Assembly: GCF_022984075.1 (NCBI RefSeq)
Contig: NZ_JALAAD010000001.1
Coordinates: 1,902,455 to 1,966,454 of the forward strand
Reading direction: 5' to 3'
Length of the DNA: 64,000 bases
From: Synechococcus sp. C9
Lineage (GTDB): Bacteria > Cyanobacteriota > Cyanobacteriia > Gloeomargaritales > Gloeomargaritaceae
The notes under the pieces were generated by a model that was not told the DNA's origin, made no database searches, and worked only from the letters and a program-made list of their open reading frames with translations. Position 1 is the first letter of the stretch; every line of letters starts with the position of its first letter. Positions 53,112 through 61,478 of this stretch are shown here, piece by piece. A program made the translations under genes and the position numbers.

Positions 53112-54851
53112 TTGTGCAATTGGGGCTTGGGCGGGTTCACCCCAAATCACCTGTTCGTGGCGGTAATGTACCGTGCCGGGGGGTTGACCTTTGAGCCGTT
53201 GCACATATTTAGCGGGGGTGTAAATCACAGGCACTTGCTGGCTGTGGCGACTGCGGCTGTAGTAGGCGGCAATGTTGGCGGTTGTCTGTAAATCGGCTGT
53301 ACTAGGGCGAGTGCCTGGGGGGAGGCGCAAAATCACATGGCTACCGGGAATTTCCTGGGCGTGAAACCAGAGGTCATAGTCGTTTGCATAGGTGAAGGTT
53401 AGGGCTTCATTTTGGCGATTGTTGCGCCCCACATAAATGGGATGACCGTCAGGGGTAGCAAAAGTTAAAAAAGGGATGGTTTTCGGTCGGGAATTCGGGC
53501 GATAGGTGCTGGGTTGCCAATCGTAGCCCTGTTGGGCAAGTTCGCTGTAAATTTCCGCCAAAATTGCCAAAGCATTGGGGGAAAGTTCCAATTGTTGCAC
53601 GAGGGTTTCCACCTGTTCTAGGTACGCTAATTGTTTTTTAACTTCTGCCAGCAGGGGTAATACGGTATCGTTGGCTCGTTTGAGTTTTTGATATTTTTTG
53701 TATAAATCCTGGGCGGTTTGCAGGGCGTTTTTCTCTGGAGGAATGAGGATGGTCATGAGGGTGCCAGTGCTAAAATCCGGTAGTTGCATTTCCCGCATGC
53801 CGGGTGCCCATTGGTGCAAGTGTGCCATGAGTAAATCCGCTTGGGTACGATAGGATTCGGCGTTGGTAACTTGGCTGAGTTTTTCGCTGAATAGTTGGGC
53901 TTTTTGGTGGAGTTTTTTTTGTTGATTTTGCAGTTTTTGCCCCAGTTGATGCACCTGCTGTTGGAATGTTTGTGTCCCCAAATGGTGCTGATAATAATCC
54001 TGAAGTAATTCACTCACGGTGGCATAGGATTGGGTGATGCCCCACCCCAACACGGTATAGCCTTGAGCCGTTAATCCGGGGGTAAACTTTTTCGCCTGCA
54101 ATGTTTCTAACCAGGTCTGCCAAAGTGCCCATAATTGCTCCCATTGCTGGGATGTTATTTGATTAACTGGAATGTCCGGGTCAAGCTGAAGCATATACCC
54201 CATTTCCCGTACCAATTTCATGCTCAGTCCCCGGTAGTTTTGGAGCAATGCCCGGCTGAGTGGGATGGGGATCAAGGTCAGCCGTTGGTGCCAACGCTCA
54301 AACGGTTCCTCCCGCTGGGGTGGGGGTTGGGTTAAGCTGGGGGGCAGTTGGTACAGGGTGCCGGTTTGCAGGGGGCGTACCCGGGACTCCTGGGCGCTGA
54401 CCTGGTGGGCGCAGGTGAGGATGGTGCCGTCAGCGTGGGTGAGGATGGCGTTGCTGTAGCGTCCCATCACTTCCAGGTAGAGGTGCCATTGGGCGGGTTC
54501 ACCGGGGCGGGGGGCAAAGTGCAAGTCCACCACCCGTTCCCAGGGGTCGCTCAGGCGCAGGTCGGTGAGCGCCAGATGCCCCAGTTTCTGCCACAGTTGT
54601 TGACTAAAGGTAAAGGTGTCCGGCTCGGCGGGGGGCGCAGGGCTGAGGTGGAGGCGGCTCGCCTGGGGATGCCAAGAGAGGAGCAACCAACCCCGTCCGT
54701 GCAGGGTACGCAGGTTCAAGTACAGATGATGTTTATCCGTTTGCAGTATTTTTTCAATACGACTAGGCACCCAATCCCGTTGCAATTCCTGGTATACGGC
54801 GACCAAGGTGGTGAGGTCGCAGGGTTGGAGGCTGGTTTTGGCAGGGTTCAT
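53043..54851 (-). CDS. rqcH: NFACT protein RqcH (ribosome quality control)
   Basis: A 602-residue NFACT-family protein related to eukaryotic Rqc2/NEMF and annotated in many genomes as fibronectin-binding FbpA. N-terminal NFACT-N domain (about 1-210), two helix-hairpin-helix and coiled-coil segments (about 280-430, KLQNQQKKLHQKAQLFSEKL), then NFACT-R (about 455-570) with the motif NDYDLWFHAQEIPGSHVILR. Bacterial RqcH binds stalled 50S subunits and adds alanine tails to the nascent chain. It is coupled by ATGA to the upstream TPR gene. Confidence 0.92.
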   Translation of the reverse strand: MNPAKTSLQPCDLTTLVAVYQELQRDWVPSRIEKILQTDKHHLYLNLRTLHGRGWLLLSWHPQASRLHLSPAPPAEPDTFTFSQQLWQKLGHLALTDLRLSDPWERVVDLHFAPRPGEPAQWHLYLEVMGRYSNAILTHADGTILTCAHQVSAQESRVRPLQTGTLYQLPPSLTQPPPQREEPFERWHQRLTLIPIPLSRALLQNYRGLSMKLVREMGYMLQLDPDIPVNQITSQQWEQLWALWQTWLETLQAKKFTPGLTAQGYTVLGWGITQSYATVSELLQDYYQHHLGTQTFQQQVHQLGQKLQNQQKKLHQKAQLFSEKLSQVTNAESYRTQADLLMAHLHQWAPGMREMQLPDFSTGTLMTILIPPEKNALQTAQDLYKKYQKLKRANDTVLPLLAEVKKQLAYLEQVETLVQQLELSPNALAILAEIYSELAQQGYDWQPSTYRPNSRPKTIPFLTFATPDGHPIYVGRNNRQNEALTFTYANDYDLWFHAQEIPGSHVILRLPPGTRPSTADLQTTANIAAYYSRSRHSQQVPVIYTPAKYVQRLKGQPPGTVHYRHEQVIWGEPAQAPIAQLTWQYPQEQQSQPQPNQKTPSS

Positions 54852-55738
54852 TTGTGCAGATAGGCAATCAGTCCCCGTGCCCGATGGTAGGCGGTGGTAT
54901 TGCCCTGTTTGTCGAAAATTTGGGCGGCGCGGCGGGCATCTTCTAAAGCGGCGGTGGTTTGCCCCAACAAAGAATAGACCAATCCCCGTTGAAACCAGGC
55001 TTCCCCGGCGTTGGGATTTAACTGCAACGCTTGGCTAAAATCCTGAATTGCCCCTTCCCGGTCGCCCTGTGCCGCCCGTACCGTCCCCCGCCCGTAGTAG
55101 GCTTTGGGTTCCTGGGGTTGGTGGCGCAACCAGAGGTCGTATTCCGCCAGACTGCGCTGGTAATCCTTCATCTCCTGGTAAAGGGTCGCCCGGTGGGCAT
55201 GGGCTTCGGTGAGTTCCGGTTGGAGCAGTAACGCCCGCCCCCAATACTCCAACGCCAATTCCTTCTCTCCCAGGGCGTGATAAACCAGTCCTAAATTGTA
55301 GCAAATTTCCCCACTGGTCGGTTCCAGGTGCAATGCCCGTTGTAAATCCTCCTGCGCCGCCTGCCAGCGTTCCAAACGGCTATAAACCCAGGCACGGATG
55401 GCATAAACTGTCCACCAGTCAGGGCGCAGGGCTTGTACCTGGTCTAAATCCGGGAGGGCACGGGTGGGTTTTTTGCCCAGGCAGTACAAATAGGCTCGCA
55501 GTACCAGGGCTTCCGTCAGTCCATCCTCCAGATACAACGCCCGTTGACAGGCGGCTAAAGCCTCTGGAAATTGCCCCTGTTGGGTGTAAATCAGTGCCTG
55601 GAGCAGATGGGTTTCCGCCTGCTGGGGTTGCAGGGCTAACGCCTGTCGCAGGGAAGCCAAAGCCGTTGAACTCTCCCCGCTGAGGGCTTGCTGAACCCCT
55701 TGGGCTAGATAGTGGGCAACTGGCGCCAGCGGTTCCAT
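54848..55738 (-). CDS. TPR-repeat protein
   Basis: A 296-residue protein made almost entirely of tetratricopeptide repeats (about seven), each with the helix pair pattern A-x-LxRAL-L-P as in AQEDLQRALHLEPTSGEICY. It ends with a short non-repeat tail (IFDKQGNTTAYHRARGLIAY). TPR proteins are assembly scaffolds. Its stop overlaps the rqcH start (ATGA), so it may take part in ribosome quality control or simply share the transcript; that is inference. Confidence 0.88.
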   Translation of the reverse strand: MEPLAPVAHYLAQGVQQALSGESSTALASLRQALALQPQQAETHLLQALIYTQQGQFPEALAACQRALYLEDGLTEALVLRAYLYCLGKKPTRALPDLDQVQALRPDWWTVYAIRAWVYSRLERWQAAQEDLQRALHLEPTSGEICYNLGLVYHALGEKELALEYWGRALLLQPELTEAHAHRATLYQEMKDYQRSLAEYDLWLRHQPQEPKAYYGRGTVRAAQGDREGAIQDFSQALQLNPNAGEAWFQRGLVYSLLGQTTAALEDARRAAQIFDKQGNTTAYHRARGLIAYLHK

Positions 55739-55791
55739 AGGGTCACCACAGGGATTACCCCCATGTTCGCACAGGCAGAACCGGGTCGCAA

Positions 55792-56244
55792 CTAGCGGGG
55801 CAGGGGGAACCGGCGCAGGGGTTGGGTAGGGGGGGGCATTTGCCGCAGGGTGGCTCGTCCGGGAATCTCAATGAATCCGCCGGTACGGATGGAGTCTTCT
55901 AGTTCCGTGCCCGTGAGGATGGCTCCGGTAAAGTCCGCTCCCCGCACGTCCGCCCCTTTCAAATTGGCATAGCGTAGGTTGGCGTTGCGGAAATTCACTC
56001 CCCGCAGGTCCGTATCGGCTAAGTTGGCACCGCTCAAATCCGCCCCGCTCAGGTTGGCACGGGTGAGGTCAGCCCCGGACAAATCCGCATTCCGCAGTTC
56101 CATGCGCCGCAGGTCGGCTTCCCGCAGGTCACAGTTGACACATTTGTTGGTACGCAGGAGTTGACGCACCTGTTCCGGTTCGGCACTGGCACCCGGCAGG
56201 GCGATCAGGGTGACTAAGGCAAGGGTGAGGATGGGGATTTTCAT
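55792..56244 (-). CDS. Exported pentapeptide-repeat protein
   Basis: A 150-residue protein with a signal peptide (MKIPILTLALVTLIALPGASA) and a pentapeptide beta-helix (about residues 38-115: ADLRR, ADLSG, ADLTR, ANLSG, ADLSG, ANLAD). A short CVNCD motif precedes the repeats. Thylakoid-lumen pentapeptide proteins of this layout are known in cyanobacteria, so a lumenal or periplasmic location is likely. ATG 56244 is seven bases from AGGAG; a GTG three codons upstream is an alternative. Function unknown. Confidence 0.85.
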   Translation of the reverse strand: MKIPILTLALVTLIALPGASAEPEQVRQLLRTNKCVNCDLREADLRRMELRNADLSGADLTRANLSGADLSGANLADTDLRGVNFRNANLRYANLKGADVRGADFTGAILTGTELEDSIRTGGFIEIPGRATLRQMPPPTQPLRRFPLPR

Positions 56245-56488
56245 GGCAAACACTCCTAAGTAGTAAGTGAGTTAAACATAACTAGAATTTCACCACTCAA
56301 GACGCTCAGGGTTCGGGAAAAGTTCCGTTGCGACGGGACGGGGGATTTAAGATGGACTATAGATGGCAAGGAATTTAGGGGCTGGGATACCTTGTCCATT
56401 CGATTCAATTTGCACCCTGTGGATACTATGATTTTAGCGATTGGGTCATCATGGGTTTGGATTTGATGCCTGTTCATCGTTCCTGCGG

Positions 56489-57793
56489 ATGCCCATTATG
56501 ATTGTGGAAAATTTCTTCATCCGGGCTTTTGATAAGGCACGACGAGGGGATTATCAAGGAGCAATTCTGGATTACACCCAGGCATTACAGGTGAATCCGG
56601 GGGATGCGAAGGCGTTTAATAATCGGGGGTTTGCCCATTTCATGATCGGGGATTACAGCCGGGCGGTCAGTGACTATACCAGTGCGTTACAGCTGGACCC
56701 CCGGTTTGGGGAGGCGTATTACAATCGGGGGATTGCCCGGTTCATGCTGGGGGATTACGAAGGGGCGGTGGCGGATTATACCCAGGCGATTCACCTGCGT
56801 CCCCGGGACCCCAAGGCGCATGGCAATCGGGGTTTTGCCCATTTGATGCTGAAGAATTATGCTCAGGCGATTGAGGATTACACGGCGGCGCTGGCATTGC
56901 ACCCGGAGGATGCCAAGGCGTATTACAACCGGGGGGTGGCGTATCTGGGGTTGGAGCAGTACCGGGCGGGGTTGGCGGATTTAGACCGGGCGTTGCAGAT
57001 CAATCCTGAGTTTGCGGAAGCCTACAACAAGCGGGGCAGTGCCTATTTTGAACTGGGACAGGTGCAGGAAGCCCTGCAAGACTACCAGGAAGCCCTGCGT
57101 TTGAATCCGACCCTGGCGGAGGCGTATTACAATCGGGGGGTCGCCTACGGGGAACTGGGGCAGGTACAGCGGGAGATTGAGGACTATTCCGAGGCGATCC
57201 GGTTTAACCCGGAGTTTGGGGAGGCGTATTACAATCGGGGGATTGCCCGGTTTATGGCGGGGGACAAGCTGGGGGCGGTGGCGGACTATACCAAGGCGAT
57301 CCAACTCAACCCGGAGGATGCCCGGGGGTATAGCAACCGGGGGTTTGCGTACCACAGTTTGAACCAGATTGCGGAGGCGGTGGCGGACTATACGGTGGCG
57401 TTGCAACTGGACCCGAATTTGGCGGAGGTGTACAGCAAGCGGGGGAATGCCCGGTTTGATTTGGGGGATGTGGCGGGGGCGATTGAGGATTACACGGAGG
57501 CGATTCGGATCAACCCGGATTATGCGGTGGCTTATTATAATCGGGCGACGGCTCGGTTTGATTTGGGGGATGTGTTGGGGGAAATTGAGGATTACAATCG
57601 CACGTTGCGCTTAGACCCAAATTTTGCGGATGCCTATTTGAACCGGGGGTTGGCTCGTCTGCGCTTGGGTAATAAACGGGAGGCGTTGGTGGATTTTCGC
57701 AAAGCGGCTTCCCTGTTTGAGCATCGGGGAGACCAGGTGATGCACCAGCAAATTCTTGAACTGATGCAGACGGTGACCAAAAGCAGTCTTTAA
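56489..57793 (+). CDS. TPR-repeat protein (about 12 repeats)
   Basis: A 434-residue protein consisting of about twelve near-consecutive tetratricopeptide repeats of 34 residues with the pattern A(Y/K)-YNRG-A-LGDY-GA-ADYT-AI-LNP. It has very regular units and a short terminal helix (LFEHRGDQVMHQQILELMQT). No signal or membrane span. Such superhelices bind partner proteins. Start chosen at ATG 56489; ATG 56498 and upstream ATG 56441 are possible, and no clear ribosome site decides. The preceding 244 bp, divergent from the pentapeptide gene, show no other gene. Confidence 0.88.
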   Translation: MPIMIVENFFIRAFDKARRGDYQGAILDYTQALQVNPGDAKAFNNRGFAHFMIGDYSRAVSDYTSALQLDPRFGEAYYNRGIARFMLGDYEGAVADYTQAIHLRPRDPKAHGNRGFAHLMLKNYAQAIEDYTAALALHPEDAKAYYNRGVAYLGLEQYRAGLADLDRALQINPEFAEAYNKRGSAYFELGQVQEALQDYQEALRLNPTLAEAYYNRGVAYGELGQVQREIEDYSEAIRFNPEFGEAYYNRGIARFMAGDKLGAVADYTKAIQLNPEDARGYSNRGFAYHSLNQIAEAVADYTVALQLDPNLAEVYSKRGNARFDLGDVAGAIEDYTEAIRINPDYAVAYYNRATARFDLGDVLGEIEDYNRTLRLDPNFADAYLNRGLARLRLGNKREALVDFRKAASLFEHRGDQVMHQQILELMQTVTKSSL

Positions 57794-57867
57794 CCGATAA
57801 TTTGTAAGTTTTTACCCTATACTAAGTCCTTTTTCAAGGGTATCTATAAAACTCTATAAAATTCAGT

Positions 57868-57952
57868 AGTTTGTCTGTTGCAGGCATATAGAAATTTTCC
57901 AGAACCAAGGACGGGGGCGGTGCCCCTGCGACCCCTATTCCATTTTCATTTA
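57868..57952 (-). repeat. Family B repeat truncated by IS630-type insertion
   Basis: The stretch GCATATAGAAATTTTCCAGA, the reversed core (GACGGGGGCGGTGCCCCTGC) and CCATTTTCATTTA match the reverse complement of the family B copy at 29576. The match stops at TA (57951-57952), where other copies continue GGATTGCTATA and this one continues TAGTCAAGCAGGG. Confidence 0.65.
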
Positions 57953-58208
57953 TAGTCAAGCAGGGTAAGGTCGTCCTATTGTAAAATAGATATTTTGAAG
58001 AAAAGCGATGGCAAGACCATACAGTTACGATTTGCGTCAAAAAGCAGTCGAAGCAGTCTTAAATGGGGCAAAACTAGTTGAGGTTAGTGAGTTACAGCCT
58101 ATTCATGAATTAAAGGATGCAGAGAATCTTATTTCCAAGGTCTATTTGCTTAGAGCCAGTGGGTTTACAGATGTATCCCTTAATCACTTAAAAGGCTGTA
58201 TTTTTTAA
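57953..58208 (+). mobile_element. IS630-family remnant (left end and transposase N-terminus)
   Basis: A non-repeat segment starts right after a TA in the family B copy and runs into a 66-codon frame at 58008-58208. The first about 27 codons (MARPYSYDLRQKAVEAVLNG) are the helix-turn-helix start of IS630/Tc1-mariner transposases, which target TA. The remaining codons do not look like transposase; the DDE core and right end are gone. It is a decayed fragment next to the convergent gene ending at 58205. Confidence 0.7.
58008..58208 (+). pseudogene. Truncated IS630-family transposase
   Basis: A 66-codon frame; only its first part is homologous to transposase, then it changes to unrelated sequence (HELKDAENLISKVYLLRASG) and ends after four bases of overlap with the convergent membrane protein gene. 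Not functional as a transposase. Confidence 0.7.
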
Positions 58209-59767
58209 TCTCTTTGAAATAGCTGGTAAAAAGTATTACTAACAATGACTTCAAAGTCAACAAATAAGCTATGATCATGAAGTTGGCGTGCTAGGGTATG
58301 GTGACGACGATTGCGACGAATAGCGGTCAAAGAATTTTGATTGGTATCAGCGTTCAAAGCCTGATCAACAATCGGTTGTATTCCCGTATTTCGACGGACT
58401 AAAATATAGTCAACTTGGGTTTCCGGTTGACTCAAAGCAACACTAAATTCATACTGATGAGGTAAGATAAATACATGGGAATCGTGCAGTAAGTAAATAA
58501 AGCTAAAATTCACCGCATCATCCAACAAAACCTTCTGCCCTGGACGCAGTCGCTGAAATAATACGTTACTGATTTCCTGCTGGTCTAGTTGCCTCTGTCG
58601 CCAACGAAAAACAGTTCCACTTTGGGGAATGTCTTGTCCGGTGATTTGTCGCCAAACTAAACTCTCATCAGGCATGAGCCAGTTACGATTTAATGAATTT
58701 CCAGCCAGATAGATACTTAAAATTAAACCAAAAACTGTGAACCAAAGAAATTTAGAATCCACTCGGTCAGGCTGTAGTAATGTGACTGGAATCAAAATGG
58801 AAAATGCACCAAAAATAGCTACTTGTGGCAGAAAATTATTTTGCCAAAACATAATAATTAGCAGTAAAATTGGTGAAACTATTAATAGAATTCTAGCTAC
58901 TAAAAAATTTCTGATTTGATAAAAAACCAGAATACATAATACATAATAAACCGGAAGCATTCGTCCCATCCAAACAATACTCGTTCCCAGGGCTGTTAAT
59001 CCCGGTGCTTGTTCCAATAAAAACTCCAGACTCGCCCACCGTAAACCATTACCGGGAGCATAGGTAAAATAAAATGGATCATCACTAATTAGCCAGTTGA
59101 CATATAGGAAACTAGCGATACTCACAAAACTCATAAACCCAGTGACTACGACCAGGGTAAATTTGAGTTGTAGATGATGACCTTGCACACAAAACCAGGA
59201 TAAAATCATAAAAACTGGTAGTAAAAACCAAAATTCGTAACGCAGGAGAAATAGGGGAGCTAAGGTCAAACCGAGTAACACTAAATTCACACTCAGAGGG
59301 TATTTACGGTCACGGGGATTGATTAAATGCCAATAAAAAAGCAGACTTAATCCCAGAAATAAACTGACTGCTGTCCAGGTGGGACTGGTCATTAACATGA
59401 TTAAGAAAGCTGGGTTAATAACCAATAAAATGAGAATAATTCCTCGCCATAACCTACTACATGGCAATTGACTCCCTAACCAGAGAATCAACCCGACCAA
59501 GCCCGTGCCGATTAACACTTGGGTAGAAATTGGTGAACCCAAGAGCATGGTTAAATAAATTAAAAAAGGGGGAAATGCAAATCCAATTGCACTCAAACGG
59601 GGGTCAGGACCTTGGGCGGCAATAATCGCTTTAGCCCCAATAAACTGAAATTCTAAGCTCAGCAAATTCTGAGTATCTAAAAATATCAAAATGCCTGTTA
59701 AAGCGATACTGACAACCGTGCCAATCCCAAAATTACGCCAGAAGTTAGGAAAAGAATTCATAACCAT
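58205..59767 (-). CDS. Multi-spanning membrane protein, glycosyltransferase-like
   Basis: A 520-residue protein with about ten hydrophobic segments in residues 10-370 and a soluble C-terminal domain of about 140 residues. The arrangement, including an early extracytoplasmic loop with DPRLSAIGFAFPP, resembles polyprenol-sugar-dependent (GT-C/PMT-like) glycosyltransferases, but I cannot see a decisive catalytic motif. The composition is AT-richer than average here. Start ATG 59767 or 59761. Single gene, flanked by an IS630 remnant and a family A repeat, so the locus may have been acquired. Confidence 0.65.
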   Translation of the reverse strand: MVMNSFPNFWRNFGIGTVVSIALTGILIFLDTQNLLSLEFQFIGAKAIIAAQGPDPRLSAIGFAFPPFLIYLTMLLGSPISTQVLIGTGLVGLILWLGSQLPCSRLWRGIILILLVINPAFLIMLMTSPTWTAVSLFLGLSLLFYWHLINPRDRKYPLSVNLVLLGLTLAPLFLLRYEFWFLLPVFMILSWFCVQGHHLQLKFTLVVVTGFMSFVSIASFLYVNWLISDDPFYFTYAPGNGLRWASLEFLLEQAPGLTALGTSIVWMGRMLPVYYVLCILVFYQIRNFLVARILLIVSPILLLIIMFWQNNFLPQVAIFGAFSILIPVTLLQPDRVDSKFLWFTVFGLILSIYLAGNSLNRNWLMPDESLVWRQITGQDIPQSGTVFRWRQRQLDQQEISNVLFQRLRPGQKVLLDDAVNFSFIYLLHDSHVFILPHQYEFSVALSQPETQVDYILVRRNTGIQPIVDQALNADTNQNSLTAIRRNRRHHTLARQLHDHSLFVDFEVIVSNTFYQLFQRD

Positions 59768-59858
59768 AGTTTGTAGTAATCTAGGTTTATACGCTAGGCT
59801 TCGCCATTTATTTTACGGGAAAAACCCCTAACAATCTATAGAACCTGTGGGCAATTAT

Positions 59859-59976
59859 TTTAGGGCACTTCTAAAAATAGGTCGCAGGGGGGCACCCCCG
59901 CCCTTGGTTCTGGGTAATATGGGTATCTCAGCGAAATAATCTGCCAGTGGTGACAATAAATAGAGGTGCCCTAAAC
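59859..59976 (+). repeat. Complete family A MITE-like repeat
   Basis: About 118 bp, termini TTTAGGGCACTTCTAAAAAT and ATAAATAGAGGTGCCCTAAA, core GGTCGCAGGGGGGCACCCCC followed by CCTTGGTTCTGGGTAATATG and GCGAAATAATCTGCCAGTGG. This is the best-preserved copy. It sits in the 319-bp gap between two minus-strand genes; no gene seen in the remainder. Confidence 0.85.
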
Positions 59977-60086
59977 TTAGTAAGGCTACTTTTTTATGCC
60001 CTTTTGTGAACATTTATGGTAATTTCAAACAAATTTGCGACATTCGCCTTTACCTGCAAACCTTGTCCTAGAAGGGGATACAGTGA

Positions 60087-61094
60087 TTACCAGTGCCTCA
60101 AAGTGTTGCATTTTCTTGTGAAACGACTATAACATTGCTGGGTTGGTGGATCATTGTGAACGGGAATCTCTTTGAAATGGCAATTTTTGAACCCCAAATG
60201 GTTTAAGAAACGCACCAAATGTTCCGGCAATGGTGCTACTACCGTCAACCATTCCCCTGATTGGGGGTGCTGGAAATGTAATCGCCAGGCGTGCAGGGCT
60301 TGCCCCGGTAATTGGGTTGTCCCTTTGCGACTGTACACCGGGTCGCCGACCAAAGGATGCCCCAAATGGCTCAGATGCACCCGAATTTGATGGGTTCGCC
60401 CCGTTTCCAACCGAAAGTACACCCAACTGTAGTTCCCCTGGGTCGCCAACACCCGCCAATGGGTCACCGCCGGTCGCCCGGTGGGAATCACCGCCATTCT
60501 TTGCCGTTGCTGGGGATGCCGCCCGATGGGAGCGTTGATGGTGCCCGTTTCCTGGGGCAATCGCCCGTGAATCACCCCCAGATATTCCCTGACCATCCGC
60601 CGGGTTTGGATTTGGTTCTGCAAATGCTGTTGCGCCAGCGCCGTTTTCGCCACCACCATCACCCCGGTCGTGTCCTTATCCAAACGATGCACAATGCCAG
60701 GACGTTGTTTGTCCGCCATCCCCAAAAAATGCGGGCAATGGGCGAGCAGGGCATTCACCAACGTACCGTCCCAATGACCGGGCGCCGGATGTACCACCAA
60801 CCCCGCCGGTTTGTTGAGAATCAGTACATAGTCATCTTCATAGAGAATGTCCAAAGCAATCGGCTGGGCGGGCGTATCCAGGGGTTGCGGGTCGGGAATG
60901 TGCAGATGCACCCAATCCCCCGGGCGCAGGGGGTAATTTTTGTCCGTTTGCACCTGCTGGTTGACCTGCACACAGCCCTGTTGGATCAGCTTTTGCAGGC
61001 GACTGCGGGAAAATTCTGGACATTGCTGTACCAACCCCTGATCCAGGCGGGACATGGGCTGAACCACCTGAAATGCCCGCACTTCCATTGGCAT
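60087..61094 (-). CDS. RluD-family pseudouridine synthase
   Basis: A 335-residue RNA-modifying enzyme with an N-terminal S4 RNA-binding domain (about 10-80) and the RluA/RluD catalytic domain. The catalytic Asp is in PGIVHRLDKDTTGVMVVAK (about residue 127); LNKPAGLVVHPAPGHWDGTL and ETGRTHQIRVHLSHLGHPLVGD also fit. It isomerises uridine in 23S rRNA; the exact target site cannot be assigned from sequence. Start ATG 61094 (or 61088), two bases after the aroH stop. Third gene after leuA and aroH. Confidence 0.93.
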   Translation of the reverse strand: MPMEVRAFQVVQPMSRLDQGLVQQCPEFSRSRLQKLIQQGCVQVNQQVQTDKNYPLRPGDWVHLHIPDPQPLDTPAQPIALDILYEDDYVLILNKPAGLVVHPAPGHWDGTLVNALLAHCPHFLGMADKQRPGIVHRLDKDTTGVMVVAKTALAQQHLQNQIQTRRMVREYLGVIHGRLPQETGTINAPIGRHPQQRQRMAVIPTGRPAVTHWRVLATQGNYSWVYFRLETGRTHQIRVHLSHLGHPLVGDPVYSRKGTTQLPGQALHAWRLHFQHPQSGEWLTVVAPLPEHLVRFLNHLGFKNCHFKEIPVHNDPPTQQCYSRFTRKCNTLRHW

Positions 61095-61096
61095 CC

Positions 61097-61477
61097 TTAG
61101 TGGCGGTAACTCCAATCTGGGCGCAACCGTTTGGCTCCCCGCAGATAGGGATGGACGAGCCGCTGGTGGGCTGGCAAATGGACGTGGGCAAGCAGGCGAA
61201 TGCACCGGGGCAGTTCCTCATGCACCCGCATATGCTGTACATCCAACATCGCCACCTCATCCCAGTGTGGGCGTTCCCGGGCAATGGTCGCCGGATAAAT
61301 CGCATCCAAATCCGCCGTCACACTAAACGTCACACTCAGCAATTGCCGGGGGTCAAGCTGATTTTCCCGCTCCAGGGTATCCAACAACTCCAACACCGCT
61401 TCCCGCATCGCCGGAATGGTATTGGCTTCCGCCGTCGTCGCCCCCCGCAGTGCCCGCCAAGTCCAGCCATCCACCAT
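61097..61477 (-). CDS. aroH: Monofunctional chorismate mutase (AroH type)
   Basis: A 126-residue protein of the Bacillus AroH class, a trimer that converts chorismate to prephenate for Phe/Tyr synthesis. Seen are the N-terminal ALRGATTAEANT with the active-site Arg, FSVTADLDAIYPATIARERP and the C-terminal ELPRCIRLLAHVHLP segment with its conserved Arg. This type differs from the AroQ mutases fused to other enzymes. It starts one base after the leuA stop and ends two bases before the RluD-type gene. Confidence 0.9.
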   Translation of the reverse strand: MVDGWTWRALRGATTAEANTIPAMREAVLELLDTLERENQLDPRQLLSVTFSVTADLDAIYPATIARERPHWDEVAMLDVQHMRVHEELPRCIRLLAHVHLPAHQRLVHPYLRGAKRLRPDWSYRH

Positions 61478-61478
61478 A

